Below the pieces are notes generated by a model. The model made no database searches. It had not been told where the DNA came from and worked only from the letters and a program-made list of their open reading frames with translations. 64,000 nucleotides of DNA from Pseudaquabacterium pictum (lineage in GTDB: Bacteria; Pseudomonadota; Gammaproteobacteria; Burkholderiales; Burkholderiaceae_C), in contig NZ_BJCL01000022.1 of assembly GCF_005403045.1 (NCBI RefSeq), positions 1 through 64,000 on the forward strand. Reading direction: 5' to 3'. Position 1 is the stretch's first letter. Every line of letters begins with the position of its first letter. Shown in pieces: positions 21,820 to 26,384 of this stretch. A program made the translations under genes and the position numbers.

Positions 21820-22518
21820 AATGCGCTGTCGCCGATCATCCTGGACCTGGACGGCAACGGGGTGAAGACCCTGTCGGCGGAGGAAGGCGTGCAGTTCGAC
21901 CTGGCGGCCACCGGCACCACCGGCCAGTACGGCTGGGTCGGCGAGGGCGACGGCCTGCTGGTGCGGGACATCAACCGCGACGGCAGCATCAACGACGGCA
22001 GCGAGCTGTTCGGCGTGGGCACCCGCCTCGCCAACGGCAACCGTGCCGGCCACGGCTACGCCGCCATGGCTGCGCTCGACAGCAACGGTGACGGCCAGCT
22101 GACCGCCGCCGACCAGGCCTTCGGCGAGCTGCAGGTGTGGGTGGACGGCAACCGCGACGGCTACACCGACGTCGGCGAACTGCGCGGCCTGATCGACCTG
22201 GGCATCAATGCGCTGAGCCTGGACCATGTCACGTCGGACCGCCTGGACAACGGCAATGCCGTGGCCCTGGTCGGCAGCTACACCACCGACGACGGCAACA
22301 CCCACGAGATGGCCGACGTGTGGTTCGCCAAGGCCCGCAGCGAGGCGCCGCCGCCTCAGATCACCGATCTGCTGGCCGACGCGCCAGACCACCTGACCGG
22401 CAGCGCCGATGGTGGCAGCAGCAGCGTGGTGCAGACCGCCAGCGTGACACCGGCCGTGGTCCACCACAAGCTCAACCCGTTCGAGGAAGAGCTGCTGAAG
22501 AACCAGCCGCTGATCTGA
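4204..22518 (+). CDS. Giant octad-repeat protein with C-terminal calcium-loop domain, probable type I secretion substrate
   Basis: 6104 residues with no signal peptide. Residues 1-5872 are 734 consecutive octads of the form [ST]-x-x-[QDE]-[LIVF]-x-x-[LIMF], for example TTAQIAAL or ESADLAAL, in uninterrupted 8-residue register from the first Met. Octads group mostly into 17-octad (136-residue) super-repeats. Residues 5873-6104 are non-repetitive and carry four EF-hand-like loops: DLDGNG at 5881, DINRDGSINDGSELFG at 5922, DSNGDG at 5959 and DGNRDG at 5981. This tail type is common at the ends of type I secreted proteins. The end, NPFEEELLKNQPLI, could be part of the secretion signal. Start: ATG after TTTGAGACC, without a strong SD. 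The gene is monocistronic, with a FliA-type promoter and a strong terminator. No family was recognised for the repeats; adhesin, filament coat or surface layer are guesses. Ser/Thr at octad positions 1-2 offers very many O-glycosylation sites. Confidence 0.9.
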   Translation: MASNITSLTPAEIAAMTTAQIAALTAADWAAFSVDQMAALTAEQLPVIPAQRVSALTGVQIAALDPADFAALSSTQLRAISTAGVAVMTSSDFDALNTQQLNALTTAQVRAIVTAELAGLSAQTVSALGTAQVAALSTQQIDNLSQSQLQALTTAQVRALNTQQVASLSTEDLTALSQDQFAAFTSRQMTMLSGAQVAALDASYLAQLNTQQLRSLSTAAVAAMADVDFEGFSAAQLAALSTAQVRAIGAGVLTEVAAATVAQLSAVQMAALSTDQMAALSTEQLTALGNGQLAALASHQLTALDTAVLNSLSSAQFQALSSRQIGSLSNNQLSNLESEDLQALTETQVRGITTAGLAALDSADIGLLTPTQLAALTTTQLRALEAADMAYLATAALQALSSAQVTALTTAQLAGLSSEQWQALGATQLRGLSTAQIASLATDDLNTLTSAQFQLLGSAQITALTSQQIANLESDDLGALSAAQLRGLETRDIAVLDSADVAAMGSNQLAALSSLQLRALATDALAGLSTATVASLGTAQIGQLTTAQLAALGSDQFLALTSRQLQALGSAQLAALSTEELNSLSTDQFAALTSSQLAGLTSTQVASLEAADFGALSTTQLRGIAPASLAALSTELLSQLSSADVASLTSAQIAALDSADLAALGQNAVAALGGTQVANLSTAQLAALSSDQLQAMSTAQVAALTSAQIASLSTADLNALSTAQFAALTTRQIAELSANQVANLESADLAALGTAQVRALETRDLAAMDSADIRVLSSTQVMALTSAQIRALETADLVGLTPTTLATLGTAQVAALTSAQINALGSDQLQALTTAQLRALSGEQLASLTSDDLNTLSAEQLGALSTSRLAALTTSQLNAMGSDDLLALTTAQVRGLTTGQLAALDTAVLNVLNTAQFAALSSTQISALQPNQVANLESADLAALSTGQLRGLGANAVAAMGADDLAVLSTAQLRSLTSTQLRAIDTAEIVGITTTALAALSSAQLGLLNTHQLAGLTDAQLQALSSGQLRGLTTAQLASLDTANLNALTTDQIRALSSTQIAALTSHQLDNLASDDLMALTTAQLRGIEARDLGALDATDLGRLTSTQVAAFTSVQLRALDSADLGGLGTAGLAALSGAQLGALTNAQLAALGTDQLQSLTSSQITGLTTAQLASLATDILNSLTPDQFRAFTSAQIGSLTATQIGALESADLNALNTAQFKAIGAAAVAGFNSADLAALTSSQLSVLTTAQVRQIATAEIDGLTSTAVQGLTTAQVAALSTPQLAALTSEQLQAFTSGQIRALTAGQIAGLATDDLNALTSSQFQALSTQQIAALATEHVANLETEDLAALTTLQMRALETRDIAAMGSEDIAALRAAQIGALTSNQIKAIGTDDLAGLSTAVLSTMSSAQIGMFTSSQLAALSSDQLQSLSSRQLAGLTTAQLSTMGSDDIRSLTTEQFQSLSTARLAALTSAQLDSLGSDQLQLLTSTQLRGLTTLQLSTLNTDDLNALTSAQFRLLTSSQIAALGSDQIGNLTSEDLAALTSAQIRAIQVTDLAGLDSADLRALQAGQMSGFTTAQLRALGSDDVVGLTSDALRALNASQMGAFTSSQLGALSSDQLQSLTSVQLRGLTSTQLAALDTDDLNMLTGDQLASLATSQIAALSANQIGKLTTEDLAALTTAQIRAIETRDLANIDSTDMAAMSAAQVAALSSTQLRALDTTDIGGISTAGIAALSGGQVAALTTAQVLALSTDQVQALGTAQLRELTTAQMAALGTDDLVALTTNQLAGFTTAQIAALSAGQIANFSTDDLAALSAAQVRAIDTRGVATFDTADLGALTSAQLGALTSVQLAAIGTDTIDGLSTAALAGLTVGQVAGLTSGQLSALSSDQLQALSSTQLRALASSQLAGLATDALNHLTTNQFAALTTQQVAGLTSTQVGGLNTDDLSVLSTAQLRALDTRALALLDTADMAALNSAQLAALTTDQLRAIGTDDLPGLGSSALAGLSSTQIAALTTAQLGNLGSDDLQALSGNQLRGLTSTQIASLATDDLNALTSNQIAALTTAQIAALGTEQLRAMASDDLAALTTLQVRALESRDLAQLDSTDLAVLNSAQLGALTSVQLAGLATDAVAGLATDAIPGINALQIAGLTSRQLANLGSDQLQALGSAQLAGLTTAQVASLATDDLNALTSDQFRALTTAQIAALDSNQLGKLGSEDLGALTSLQIRAMETRDFAGFDSADLRALGSAQLVAFTTDQLRALASDDLVGLTTEALNALSAAQLAVLGSTQLGALSSDTLQALGSEELRSLTTTQIAALSTDDLNTLTSDQFKMLLTAQIAALTSNQIAGLVSDDLAALTSAQIRAIETRNLGALDSVDLGHLTSLQMAAMTTAQLRALDSADLPGLTTDALNGLGTVQIGALGTAQLAALGSEQWGSLSTRLLQGLTTDQMGRLTSDDINALTTDQLRAFTTAQIAALSTQQVANLASDDVAALTSVQLRAMETRDVAALDSVDLAALSSVQVAAFTSNQLQALETVDLAALTTDGLAGISAANISALSTRQLGAIGTEQWQSLSSTQLRGLSTDQVAGMATDDLANLTSSQLSSLTNAQWGALNTARIAALGSEDIAALTTGQLRSLSTAQIAALDSVDVAALSATQVAALGTEQLQGLETQDLLAMGTQSLAAITTASIDGLTSRQIGALSSDQLQALTTVQLRALTTAQLTGLASEDIGALTSNQLAALQTEQLASLSTRQIAAMGSEDVAALSTAQLRNLTTAQIRALDTEDMVIMDSRQVAALSSDQLAALETVDLVAITTAGIAAITTANIGVFDTRQIAALASDQLQALTTAQIRALAPSQLAGLATDDLNGLSSTQIKALSTEQLVALTTKQISALESEDLGALGTEQIRVLTTAQVVALDSADFAVMTSRQVASFDADQLRAIETADLAALSTAALGTVFAAAINGFSTGQLAALSSEQWSSLSTEQLTALTTHQVANIATDDLTALTTTQIAALGTEQVIALTTRQWTALDSTDIAALETDQLRAMETRDLAALETADFVALSSLQIRALSTDQLMAIETQDLRALTTETLAAIASADMDGFSTNQLSNLASEQIEALTTRQLRGLSVAQLLGLGTDDIVALTSDQFTGLATDQLAGLGTRQIAAMGSEDVAALGTDQLRRLTTAQIVALDSADVLALTSTQVAAFGTDQLAALETQDLLAMTTDAMAGLESADIDGLTSRQLGALGTDQLQALTSGQLRALTTHQLTGLSTEDIGTLTSTQFASLMTEQLASLSTRQIAAMGSEDVGALGTDQLRRLTTAQIVALDSADVLALTSTQVAAFGTEQLAALETQDLLAMTTDAMVGLESADIDGLTSRQLGALGTDQLQALTSGQLRALTTHQLTGLSTEDIGTLTSSQFASLQTEQLASLSTRQIAAMGSEDVGALGTDQLRRLTTAQIAALDSADLVILDSRQVAALSSEQLAALETVDLIAISTNGIVALSSENVAALTTRQIGALASDQLQALTTAQIRALSTAQLAGLATDDLNGLSSTQIVSLSTEQLVSLTTKQISALESEDLGALSTEQIVVLTTAHIAALDSADFAVMSSKQVAALTASQLRAIETADLAAMTTAGLVTISASSINGFSTSQLSALGSDQWAALTTEQLQSLTTTQVANITTEDMVALTTTQLASLSTEQIVALTTRQFAALDSDDIASLGTEQVRAMETRDIAALDSVDLAALTTAQMAILSGDQLRAIETNDLAAVSTQAIAAMGLTAITALTSVQFAAMGSDQLQALTSDQLRALTTTQMATLGTEELNALTTSQINSLSNDQIVALTTRQWAALGSEDIAALGTDQLRAMETRDLAALDSADLAALNTTQVAVLSGDQLRALETEDLAAISTDAIAAIGLANLTSLSSTQLAAMASEQLRALTTDQIRGLTTAQIATLQTDDLGALTTDQLGALNAEQVVALTTAQVASLTSEDIASLGSEQLSWMETRDIAALDSLDIQALSSGQITALTSTQLRAIESADFAAVSTQALAALSAGNVAALGSRQLAALASEQWTALTTDQVRGLTTAQLASLASEDLNALTSDQFVALTTEQMSALTTAQVSMLESVDLAALTPAQLAALTTRGIFALDTADMPAITSAQMALLSTAQIRAIETADLVRIGTEALMGLTTQQVAALATQQLAAMASEQLQVLSTAQLAGLSTTQLASLSTDDLNQFTAEQFAGLSTAQIAGLTTLQFANLASDDLQALDTQQIRAIETRDLAALDSADLAKLSADQLAALSTTQVRAIESEDIKGILASAIGSLSAAQVAALTSVQLGAMGTDQLGSLTEIQVAGMGTAQLAALDTDDLNALTQTQMSWLSTAQVAGLTTLQFNKMDTADLAGFSTAQIRAIETRDIAALESSHLAALDGSQVAALSTDQVRAIETADIDNLTVSSLGSLSSGQLGALSTAQLAALGSEQLQAFSQSQLAGLSTAQLSSLASDDLNAFKADQFSGFSTAQIAGLTSSQVSTMESADLLALSANQVAALQTRAIAGLDTADAAALNANFISAMTTAQVRSMETADVAALSAAAVGGFSSAQIRALSDEQLAALGSEQLQRLTGDQLAGLSTAQIAGLQTEDLNMLLASQFSNLSTAQIAALETAQVVKLESTDVQALSERQVAALSTANIAAMDSSDIGYFTATQIAALTTAQVRAIDTADLGVLTGGTLGALTSAQIAALSTEQLGALGSDQLRALSADQLSGLTTAQMRSLVSEDLNALQAAQIQNLSTRQIAALASEQVMKMESTDLQALSAAQVRALATDAIVGLSSEDLGLLSADQISGLGTNQLRAIETADIGGISLAALTGLTSLQIGALSSEQVGALGSEQLMALNDVQMRGLTAAQLSAIASADLNAFTAAQFRSFSTAQMAGLSSEQIGNLETDDLAALTTAQIRALGTEDMVVLDSADFGAMGAEQLGALTDAQVQAIETDDLNALSATDFNEFGTAQIRALSQSQIDGLATDTLAAMSGTLVSGLSATQIGWLDSVDLGQLSGEQLGAMSSTQLRAIETADITGLTVAALGGLTAAQVATLTTEQLAALSSDQLQGLSDTQIAGLTIAQLNSLSSDDLNTLVASQLQGLTTRQIAALGTDQLLNLASNDLQALTGTQIAALTTAQVAALGTEELFLLTGDQLASLTTNQIRAIEIGDIDDIGVAALGSLTAAQMAALTNAQLAALTSEQLQSFTDQQLAGLSTTQLAALATDDLNLLTATQFQALGTAQIAGLLNNQVANLETDDLGALTVNQMAALRTGQIAALDSADLVVFNGEQLAALSTAQVRAIETADIGGISAGAFGALTTAQVAALTTPQLGALGSEQLQAFTNEQLSGLSTAQLASLATDDLNQFSEDQFRALSAAQITGLTNSQVANLQASDLAALSITQVAALRTGQLAAMDSADIATLTGEQLAVLTSAQLRAIETADIGAIGLDALSSLSALQIGMLTSSQLGALSSEQLQALSETQLSGLSTLQITQLATDDLNAFSVTQFQQLSTAQIAALTTNQAANLQAEDLNGLGVSQVRAFGTAAIAAWGTDDLAALTGDQLTGMSASQRLAIESADIKGLSEEALSYLTAGQVGALTSLQIAGLSDAQLQSLSESQIGGLTTLQVSTLASADLLLLTDSQIQALSTVQINALTVTQVGALDSTDIALLSNSQLRALGTDDIAILSANDIAVLNAEQVAALSTIQVRAIESADIGALSAGDLQEFTASQVKAFTQQQINALGSDDLQALTATQFAALTTQQIRWLETADIAALTNEQISSLTNAQAAALLTNQIVALTNDHIAALQVSAIQSMSMTQALAFSTEDQALMSGAQLTAFNALSPIILDLDGNGVKTLSAEEGVQFDLAATGTTGQYGWVGEGDGLLVRDINRDGSINDGSELFGVGTRLANGNRAGHGYAAMAALDSNGDGQLTAADQAFGELQVWVDGNRDGYTDVGELRGLIDLGINALSLDHVTSDRLDNGNAVALVGSYTTDDGNTHEMADVWFAKARSEAPPPQITDLLADAPDHLTGSADGGSSSVVQTASVTPAVVHHKLNPFEEELLKNQPLI
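13690..14505 (+). repeat. Nearly identical tandem 408-bp duplicate inside the giant gene
   Basis: Two neighbouring super-units (about 13690-14097 and 14098-14505) are almost base-for-base copies, with only scattered substitutions. The shared CAGCTGCGCCGCCTGACCAC starts at 13741, 14149 and again at 14557, exactly 408 bp apart each time. Most other super-units differ at many positions, so this pair looks like a recent unequal-crossover duplication. Confidence 0.85.
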
Positions 22519-22551
22519 CCGGCGCCGGCCACCGGCCGGTCCGACCCCACT

Positions 22552-22599
22552 GCCAGCCCCGGGCGGCGCCGAAAAGCGCCCCCCGGGGCTGGCTTCTTT
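22552..22599 (+). terminator. Rho-independent terminator after the giant repeat gene
   Basis: A perfect 12-bp stem (GCCAGCCCCGGG with CCCGGGGCTGGC) encloses an inner stem GGCGC/GCGCC with an A-rich loop. TTCTTT follows. It lies 34 bp past the stop and separates the giant gene from pseB. Confidence 0.85.
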
Positions 22600-22690
22600 G
22601 GCGATCCCGCCGGACCGGGCTGCGCCACAGTGGATGCATGCCGTCCGGCCCCGTGGCGGGCGGCCATCCATGCACAAGGCGGGTCAGCAC

Positions 22691-23701
22691 ATGCTCAACG
22701 GAAAATCTGTCCTCATCACCGGCGGCACCGGCTCCTTCGGCCGCCAGTTCGTCGGCACCCTGCTGCAGCGCTATCCCGGCGTGCGCCGGGTGGTGGTGTT
22801 CTCGCGCGACGAGCTCAAGCAGTTCGAGATGGCGCAGACCTACGGCGAGCGGGACTACCCGCAGATCCGCTACTTCATCGGCGACGTGCGCGACCCGCAG
22901 CGCCTGCTGCGCGCACTGGAGGGCATCGACGTGGTGGTGCATGCCGCGGCGCTGAAGCAGGTGCCGGCGGCCGAGTACAACCCGTTCGAGTGCATCAAGA
23001 CCAATGTGCTGGGTGCGCAGAACCTGATCGAGGCCTGCCTAGACGCCGGCGTCAAGCGGGTGGTGGCGCTGTCCACCGACAAGGCGGCCGCGCCGGTGAA
23101 CCTGTACGGTGCCACCAAGCTGTGCTCGGACAAACTGTTCGTGGCGGCCAACAACATCAAGGGCTCGCGCGACCTGCGCTTCTCGGTGGTGCGCTACGGC
23201 AACGTGATGGGCAGCCGCGGCTCGGTGATCCCGTTCTTCAAGGCGCGGCGCCAGACCGGCGTGCTGCCGATCACCGCACCCGAGATGACCCGCTTCAACA
23301 TCAGCCTGCACGAGGGCGTGGAGATGGTGCTGTGGGCCATCGAGCATGCCTGGGGCGGCGAGATCCTGGTGCCCAAGCTGCCCAGCTACCGCATCACCGA
23401 CGTGGCCGAGGCCGTGGCGCCCGGCTGCCGCCAGCAGGTGGTGGGCATCCGCCCCGGCGAGAAGATCCACGAGGAAATGATCACCGCCAGCGACAGCCCC
23501 AACACCGTGGACCTGGGCGACTACTACGCCATCCTGCCCAGCGGCGCCGACTACAGCCTGGACGACTACTGCGCCCGCCAGGGTGCACGCCGGGTGCGCC
23601 CGGGCTTCAGCTACGACAGCGGCAGCAACCCCGACTTCCTGACCGTGCCGCAACTGCGCGACCTGATCGCCACCCAGGTGGACGGCGTCGCCCAGCACTG
23701 A
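22691..23701 (+). CDS. pseB: UDP-N-acetylglucosamine 4,6-dehydratase (inverting), PseB family
   Basis: Catalyses C5-inverting 4,6-dehydration of UDP-GlcNAc, the first step to pseudaminic acid and related sugars used on flagellins. 336 residues, as expected for PseB. The N-terminal Rossmann motif TGGTGSFG is followed by the VVVFSRDELKQFEM segment typical of the family. STDKAA and the active-site YGATK (Y-x3-K) are present, as is RYGNVMGSRGSVIPFF. The ATG at 22691 was chosen because the conserved MLNGKSVLITGG begins there. First gene of a four-gene run (pseB, pseA-like, hisH, hisF). PseC, PseH, PseG, PseI and PseF are not in the window. Confidence 0.92.
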   Translation: MLNGKSVLITGGTGSFGRQFVGTLLQRYPGVRRVVVFSRDELKQFEMAQTYGERDYPQIRYFIGDVRDPQRLLRALEGIDVVVHAAALKQVPAAEYNPFECIKTNVLGAQNLIEACLDAGVKRVVALSTDKAAAPVNLYGATKLCSDKLFVAANNIKGSRDLRFSVVRYGNVMGSRGSVIPFFKARRQTGVLPITAPEMTRFNISLHEGVEMVLWAIEHAWGGEILVPKLPSYRITDVAEAVAPGCRQQVVGIRPGEKIHEEMITASDSPNTVDLGDYYAILPSGADYSLDDYCARQGARRVRPGFSYDSGSNPDFLTVPQLRDLIATQVDGVAQH

Positions 23702-23730
23702 CACCACCCAGACCCCCGAGGAGCCCCGAC

Positions 23731-24915
23731 ATGCTGACCTACTGCCGCAGCTGCGTGATGCCCGACACCAAGCCGGACCTGCAGCTCGACGAAACCGGCG
23801 AGTGCAATGCCTGCCGCAGCTACCGCAACCGCGCACAGGTCGACTGGGACCTGCGCCGCCAGGAGCTGCTGACCCTGGTGGAGAAGCACCGTCGGCGCGA
23901 CGGCAGCCACTGGGACTGCATCGTGCCGGTCAGCGGCGGCAAGGACAGCACCTACCAGGTGGTGCGCATGCTGCAGCTGGGCCTGAACCCGCTGTGCGTG
24001 ACCAGCAGCACCTGCGACCTGTCGCCCCTGGGCCGCCAGAACATCGAGAACCTCAAGCGCCTGGGCGTCGACCATGTCGAGGTGTCGCCCAACCCGCTGG
24101 TGCGGGCCCGGCTCAACCGCATCGGCCTGACCCAGGTGGGCGACATCGCCTGGCCCGAGCATGTGGGCATCTTCACCATCCCGGTGCGGGCGGCGGTGCA
24201 GTTCAACGTGCCGCTGATCGTCTGGGGCGAGAACTCGCAGGACGAGTACGGCGGCCCCGCCGCGGCGGCACAGAACAACGTGCTCAACCGCCGCTGGCTG
24301 GAGGAGTTCGGTGGCCTGCTGGGCATGCGGGTCACCGACCTGGTGGGCCAGGACGGCATCGAGGCCAAGCACCTGATCCACTACACCTACCCCAGCGACG
24401 AAGAGCTGGCCCGCGTCGGCGTGACCGGCCTGTTCCTCGGCCATTACCTGCCCTGGGACGGGCTGTCGAACGCGCTGATTGCCCAGGGCCACGGCTTTGC
24501 CAGCCACCCGACGGCGGTGGAAGGCTCGATGGTGAACTACGAGAACCTCGACAACCACCAGCACGGCATCCACGACTACTTCAAGTTCCTGAAGTTCGGC
24601 TTCGGCCGCGCCACCGACCATGCCTGCCTGCACATCCGCCGCGGCCGGCTGACCCGGGAGGACGGGCTGGACATCGTGCAGCGGCTGGACGGCAAGTTCC
24701 CCTGGTCCTACCTGGGCAAGCCGCTGGCCGAGATCCTGGCGCCGCTGGAGATGGGCGTCGACGAGTTCATCCGCCTGTGCGACCGCTTCACCAACAAGAA
24801 GATCTTCCAGCGCGAAGCCAACGGCGCCCTGCGCAAGGACCGGCACGGCAACCTCTTCAAGCTGAACCACGACAACCCGGTGCGCCCGGCCGTGGCCCTG
24901 CGCGAGGCGGCCTGA
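23731..24915 (+). CDS. pseA: N-acetyl sugar amidotransferase (PseA/WbpG family)
   Basis: Predicted to convert an acetamido group on a nucleotide-activated or nonulosonate sugar to acetamidino, using ATP and ammonia. 394 residues. Residues 4-7 and 28-31 carry two CxxC pairs (CRSC, CNAC). A PP-loop ATP pyrophosphatase motif SGGKDS follows near residue 72. The ATG is preceded by GAGGAG at a good distance. HisH- and HisF-like genes follow directly, the arrangement known for wbpG-hisH2-hisF2 in Pseudomonas O-antigen loci, where HisH/HisF supply ammonia. The exact substrate sugar cannot be read from sequence. Confidence 0.88.
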   Translation: MLTYCRSCVMPDTKPDLQLDETGECNACRSYRNRAQVDWDLRRQELLTLVEKHRRRDGSHWDCIVPVSGGKDSTYQVVRMLQLGLNPLCVTSSTCDLSPLGRQNIENLKRLGVDHVEVSPNPLVRARLNRIGLTQVGDIAWPEHVGIFTIPVRAAVQFNVPLIVWGENSQDEYGGPAAAAQNNVLNRRWLEEFGGLLGMRVTDLVGQDGIEAKHLIHYTYPSDEELARVGVTGLFLGHYLPWDGLSNALIAQGHGFASHPTAVEGSMVNYENLDNHQHGIHDYFKFLKFGFGRATDHACLHIRRGRLTREDGLDIVQRLDGKFPWSYLGKPLAEILAPLEMGVDEFIRLCDRFTNKKIFQREANGALRKDRHGNLFKLNHDNPVRPAVALREAA

Positions 24916-24918
24916 GCC

Positions 24919-25566
24919 ATGCGCGTGGGCGTCGTCGACTACGGCGTGGGCAACCTGGGCTCGGTGCTGCGCGCGCTGGCGTCGCTGGGTGCCGAGGCCA
25001 CCGCGTTGCGCCAGCCGGCCGAGCTGGCAGAGGTCGACCGCCTGGTGCTGCCGGGCGTCGGCAGCTTCACCACCTGCATGGGCCTGCTGGACGACGGCGG
25101 CTGGACCACAGCGCTGCAGCGCCAGGTGCAGGACCACGGCACGCCCCTGCTCGGCATCTGCCTGGGCATGCAGCTGCTGGCCAGCAGCGGCCTGGAGGGC
25201 GCCCACCGGCCCGGTGGCACGCCGGGTCTGGGCCTGGTGCCGGGCCGGGTGGTCAGCCTGGCCAGCCTGGGCTGCATCCAGCGCCTGCCGCATGTGGGCT
25301 GGAACGGCGTGCAGCCGGCGCAGGACGATGCGCTGCTGGGCGGCATCCCCACGGGCACCGATTTCTACTTCGTGCACAGCTACGGCATGGTGCCGGACGA
25401 CTCCGCCCACCTGCTGGCCACCACCGACTACGGCTTGCCGGTGGCCGCCGTGGTGCGCCACGGCCCTGTCTGCGGCACCCAGTTCCATCCGGAAAAGAGC
25501 GGCCGCGCCGGCTTCCGGCTGCTGCGCAACTTCCTCGCCCTGGTGACGGAGCCGGTGCCATGCTGA
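24919..25566 (+). CDS. hisH: HisH-type glutamine amidotransferase (sugar-amidination paralogue)
   Basis: Class I glutaminase of the imidazole glycerol phosphate synthase HisH family, 215 residues. It opens MRVGVVDYGVGNLGSV. The nucleophile Cys is in GICLGMQLL and the His/Glu pair in GTQFHPEKS, so the glutaminase triad is intact. It starts 3 bp after the amidotransferase stop and its end overlaps the hisF start by 7 bp. Context (after a PseA/WbpG enzyme, no other his genes) points to a paralogue supplying ammonia for amidination of a surface sugar rather than a histidine-biosynthetic enzyme. Confidence 0.88.
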   Translation: MRVGVVDYGVGNLGSVLRALASLGAEATALRQPAELAEVDRLVLPGVGSFTTCMGLLDDGGWTTALQRQVQDHGTPLLGICLGMQLLASSGLEGAHRPGGTPGLGLVPGRVVSLASLGCIQRLPHVGWNGVQPAQDDALLGGIPTGTDFYFVHSYGMVPDDSAHLLATTDYGLPVAAVVRHGPVCGTQFHPEKSGRAGFRLLRNFLALVTEPVPC

Positions 25567-26357
25567 AGGTGCGCGTGATCCCCACCCTGCTGTGGAAGCA
25601 GGTCGGCCTCGTCAAGGGCGTGGGCTTCGACAGCTGGCGCCGGGTCGGTCCGGTGCTGCCGGCCATCAAGGTCTACAACCAGCGGGAGGTCGACGAACTG
25701 GTGCTGCTCGACATCGTCGCGCACGCCACGGGCGACGAGCCCGACACCGAATCGGTGGACGACTTCGCGGCCGACTGCTTCGTGCCGCTGACCGTGGGCG
25801 GCGGCATCACCGGCATCGCGCAGGTGCAGCGCCTGCTGCGCGCCGGTGCCGACAAGGTGGCGGTCAACACCGCGGCCTATGCCGACCCGGGGCTGATCGA
25901 CGCCATCGCCCAGCGCCACGGCAGCCAGTGCGTGGTGGCCAGCATCGACGTGCGGAACACTGGCCCGGGCCAGTGGCAATGCTTCAGCCACGCCGGTCAG
26001 CACGCCACCGGACGCGCGGTGCGCGACTGGGCCCGCGAGCTGGAAGACCGCGGTGCCGGCGAGATCCTGCTGACCTCGGTCGAGCGCGACGGCACCATGC
26101 AGGGCTATGACCTCGACCTGATCGCCCAGGTGGCCCAGGCGGTGCGCATTCCGGTCATCGCATCGGGCGGGGCCGGCAACTACCGGCACATGGTCGACGC
26201 GGTGCTGCAAGCCGGCGCCTCGGCCGTGGCCGCGGCCAGCATCTTCCACTACACCGAACAGACACCGGCCGGCGCCAAGGCAGCGATGGCCGCCGCCGGC
26301 ATCCCGGTGCGCAGCGGCTTCGTGCCGGCGCCCGCGGTGCACGCCCTGCCCGCCTGA
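25560..26357 (+). CDS. hisF: HisF-like ammonia-channel subunit with altered active site
   Basis: A 265-residue TIM-barrel protein of the HisF family. In canonical HisF the first strand reads IIPCLDV, with catalytic Asp11; here it reads VIPTLLWKQVGLVKGV, so that Asp is replaced by Leu. The second catalytic Asp is kept in VVASIDV. Phosphate-binding segments (LTVGGGI, IPVIASGGAG) are present. Loss of the cyclase acid fits a role as HisH partner and ammonia conduit to the PseA-like enzyme rather than in histidine synthesis. The ATG at 25560 overlaps hisH. Last gene of the pseB run. Confidence 0.85.
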   Translation: MLKVRVIPTLLWKQVGLVKGVGFDSWRRVGPVLPAIKVYNQREVDELVLLDIVAHATGDEPDTESVDDFAADCFVPLTVGGGITGIAQVQRLLRAGADKVAVNTAAYADPGLIDAIAQRHGSQCVVASIDVRNTGPGQWQCFSHAGQHATGRAVRDWARELEDRGAGEILLTSVERDGTMQGYDLDLIAQVAQAVRIPVIASGGAGNYRHMVDAVLQAGASAVAAASIFHYTEQTPAGAKAAMAAAGIPVRSGFVPAPAVHALPA

Positions 26358-26384
26358 TCCTCCGCCGGGCACACCGCCCGCGGT

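Noticed and set aside
4204-22518. LapA-type anchored adhesin
   Set aside because: No N-terminal retention module, no LapG-type cleavage site and no Ig-like or RTX nonapeptide repeats were seen; only the exporter type is similar.
9865-22677. Uninterrupted antisense reading frame of about 4270 codons opposite the giant gene, and another of about 1690 codons at 4006-9069
   Set aside because: They mirror the 24-bp repeat: because the sense codons recur in register, the antisense frame lacks stops. The translations are low-complexity Gly/Gln/Arg/Ala strings with no domain.
24919-26357. Histidine biosynthesis genes
   Set aside because: No other his genes nearby, the HisF lacks the strand-1 Asp, and a sugar amidotransferase precedes them.
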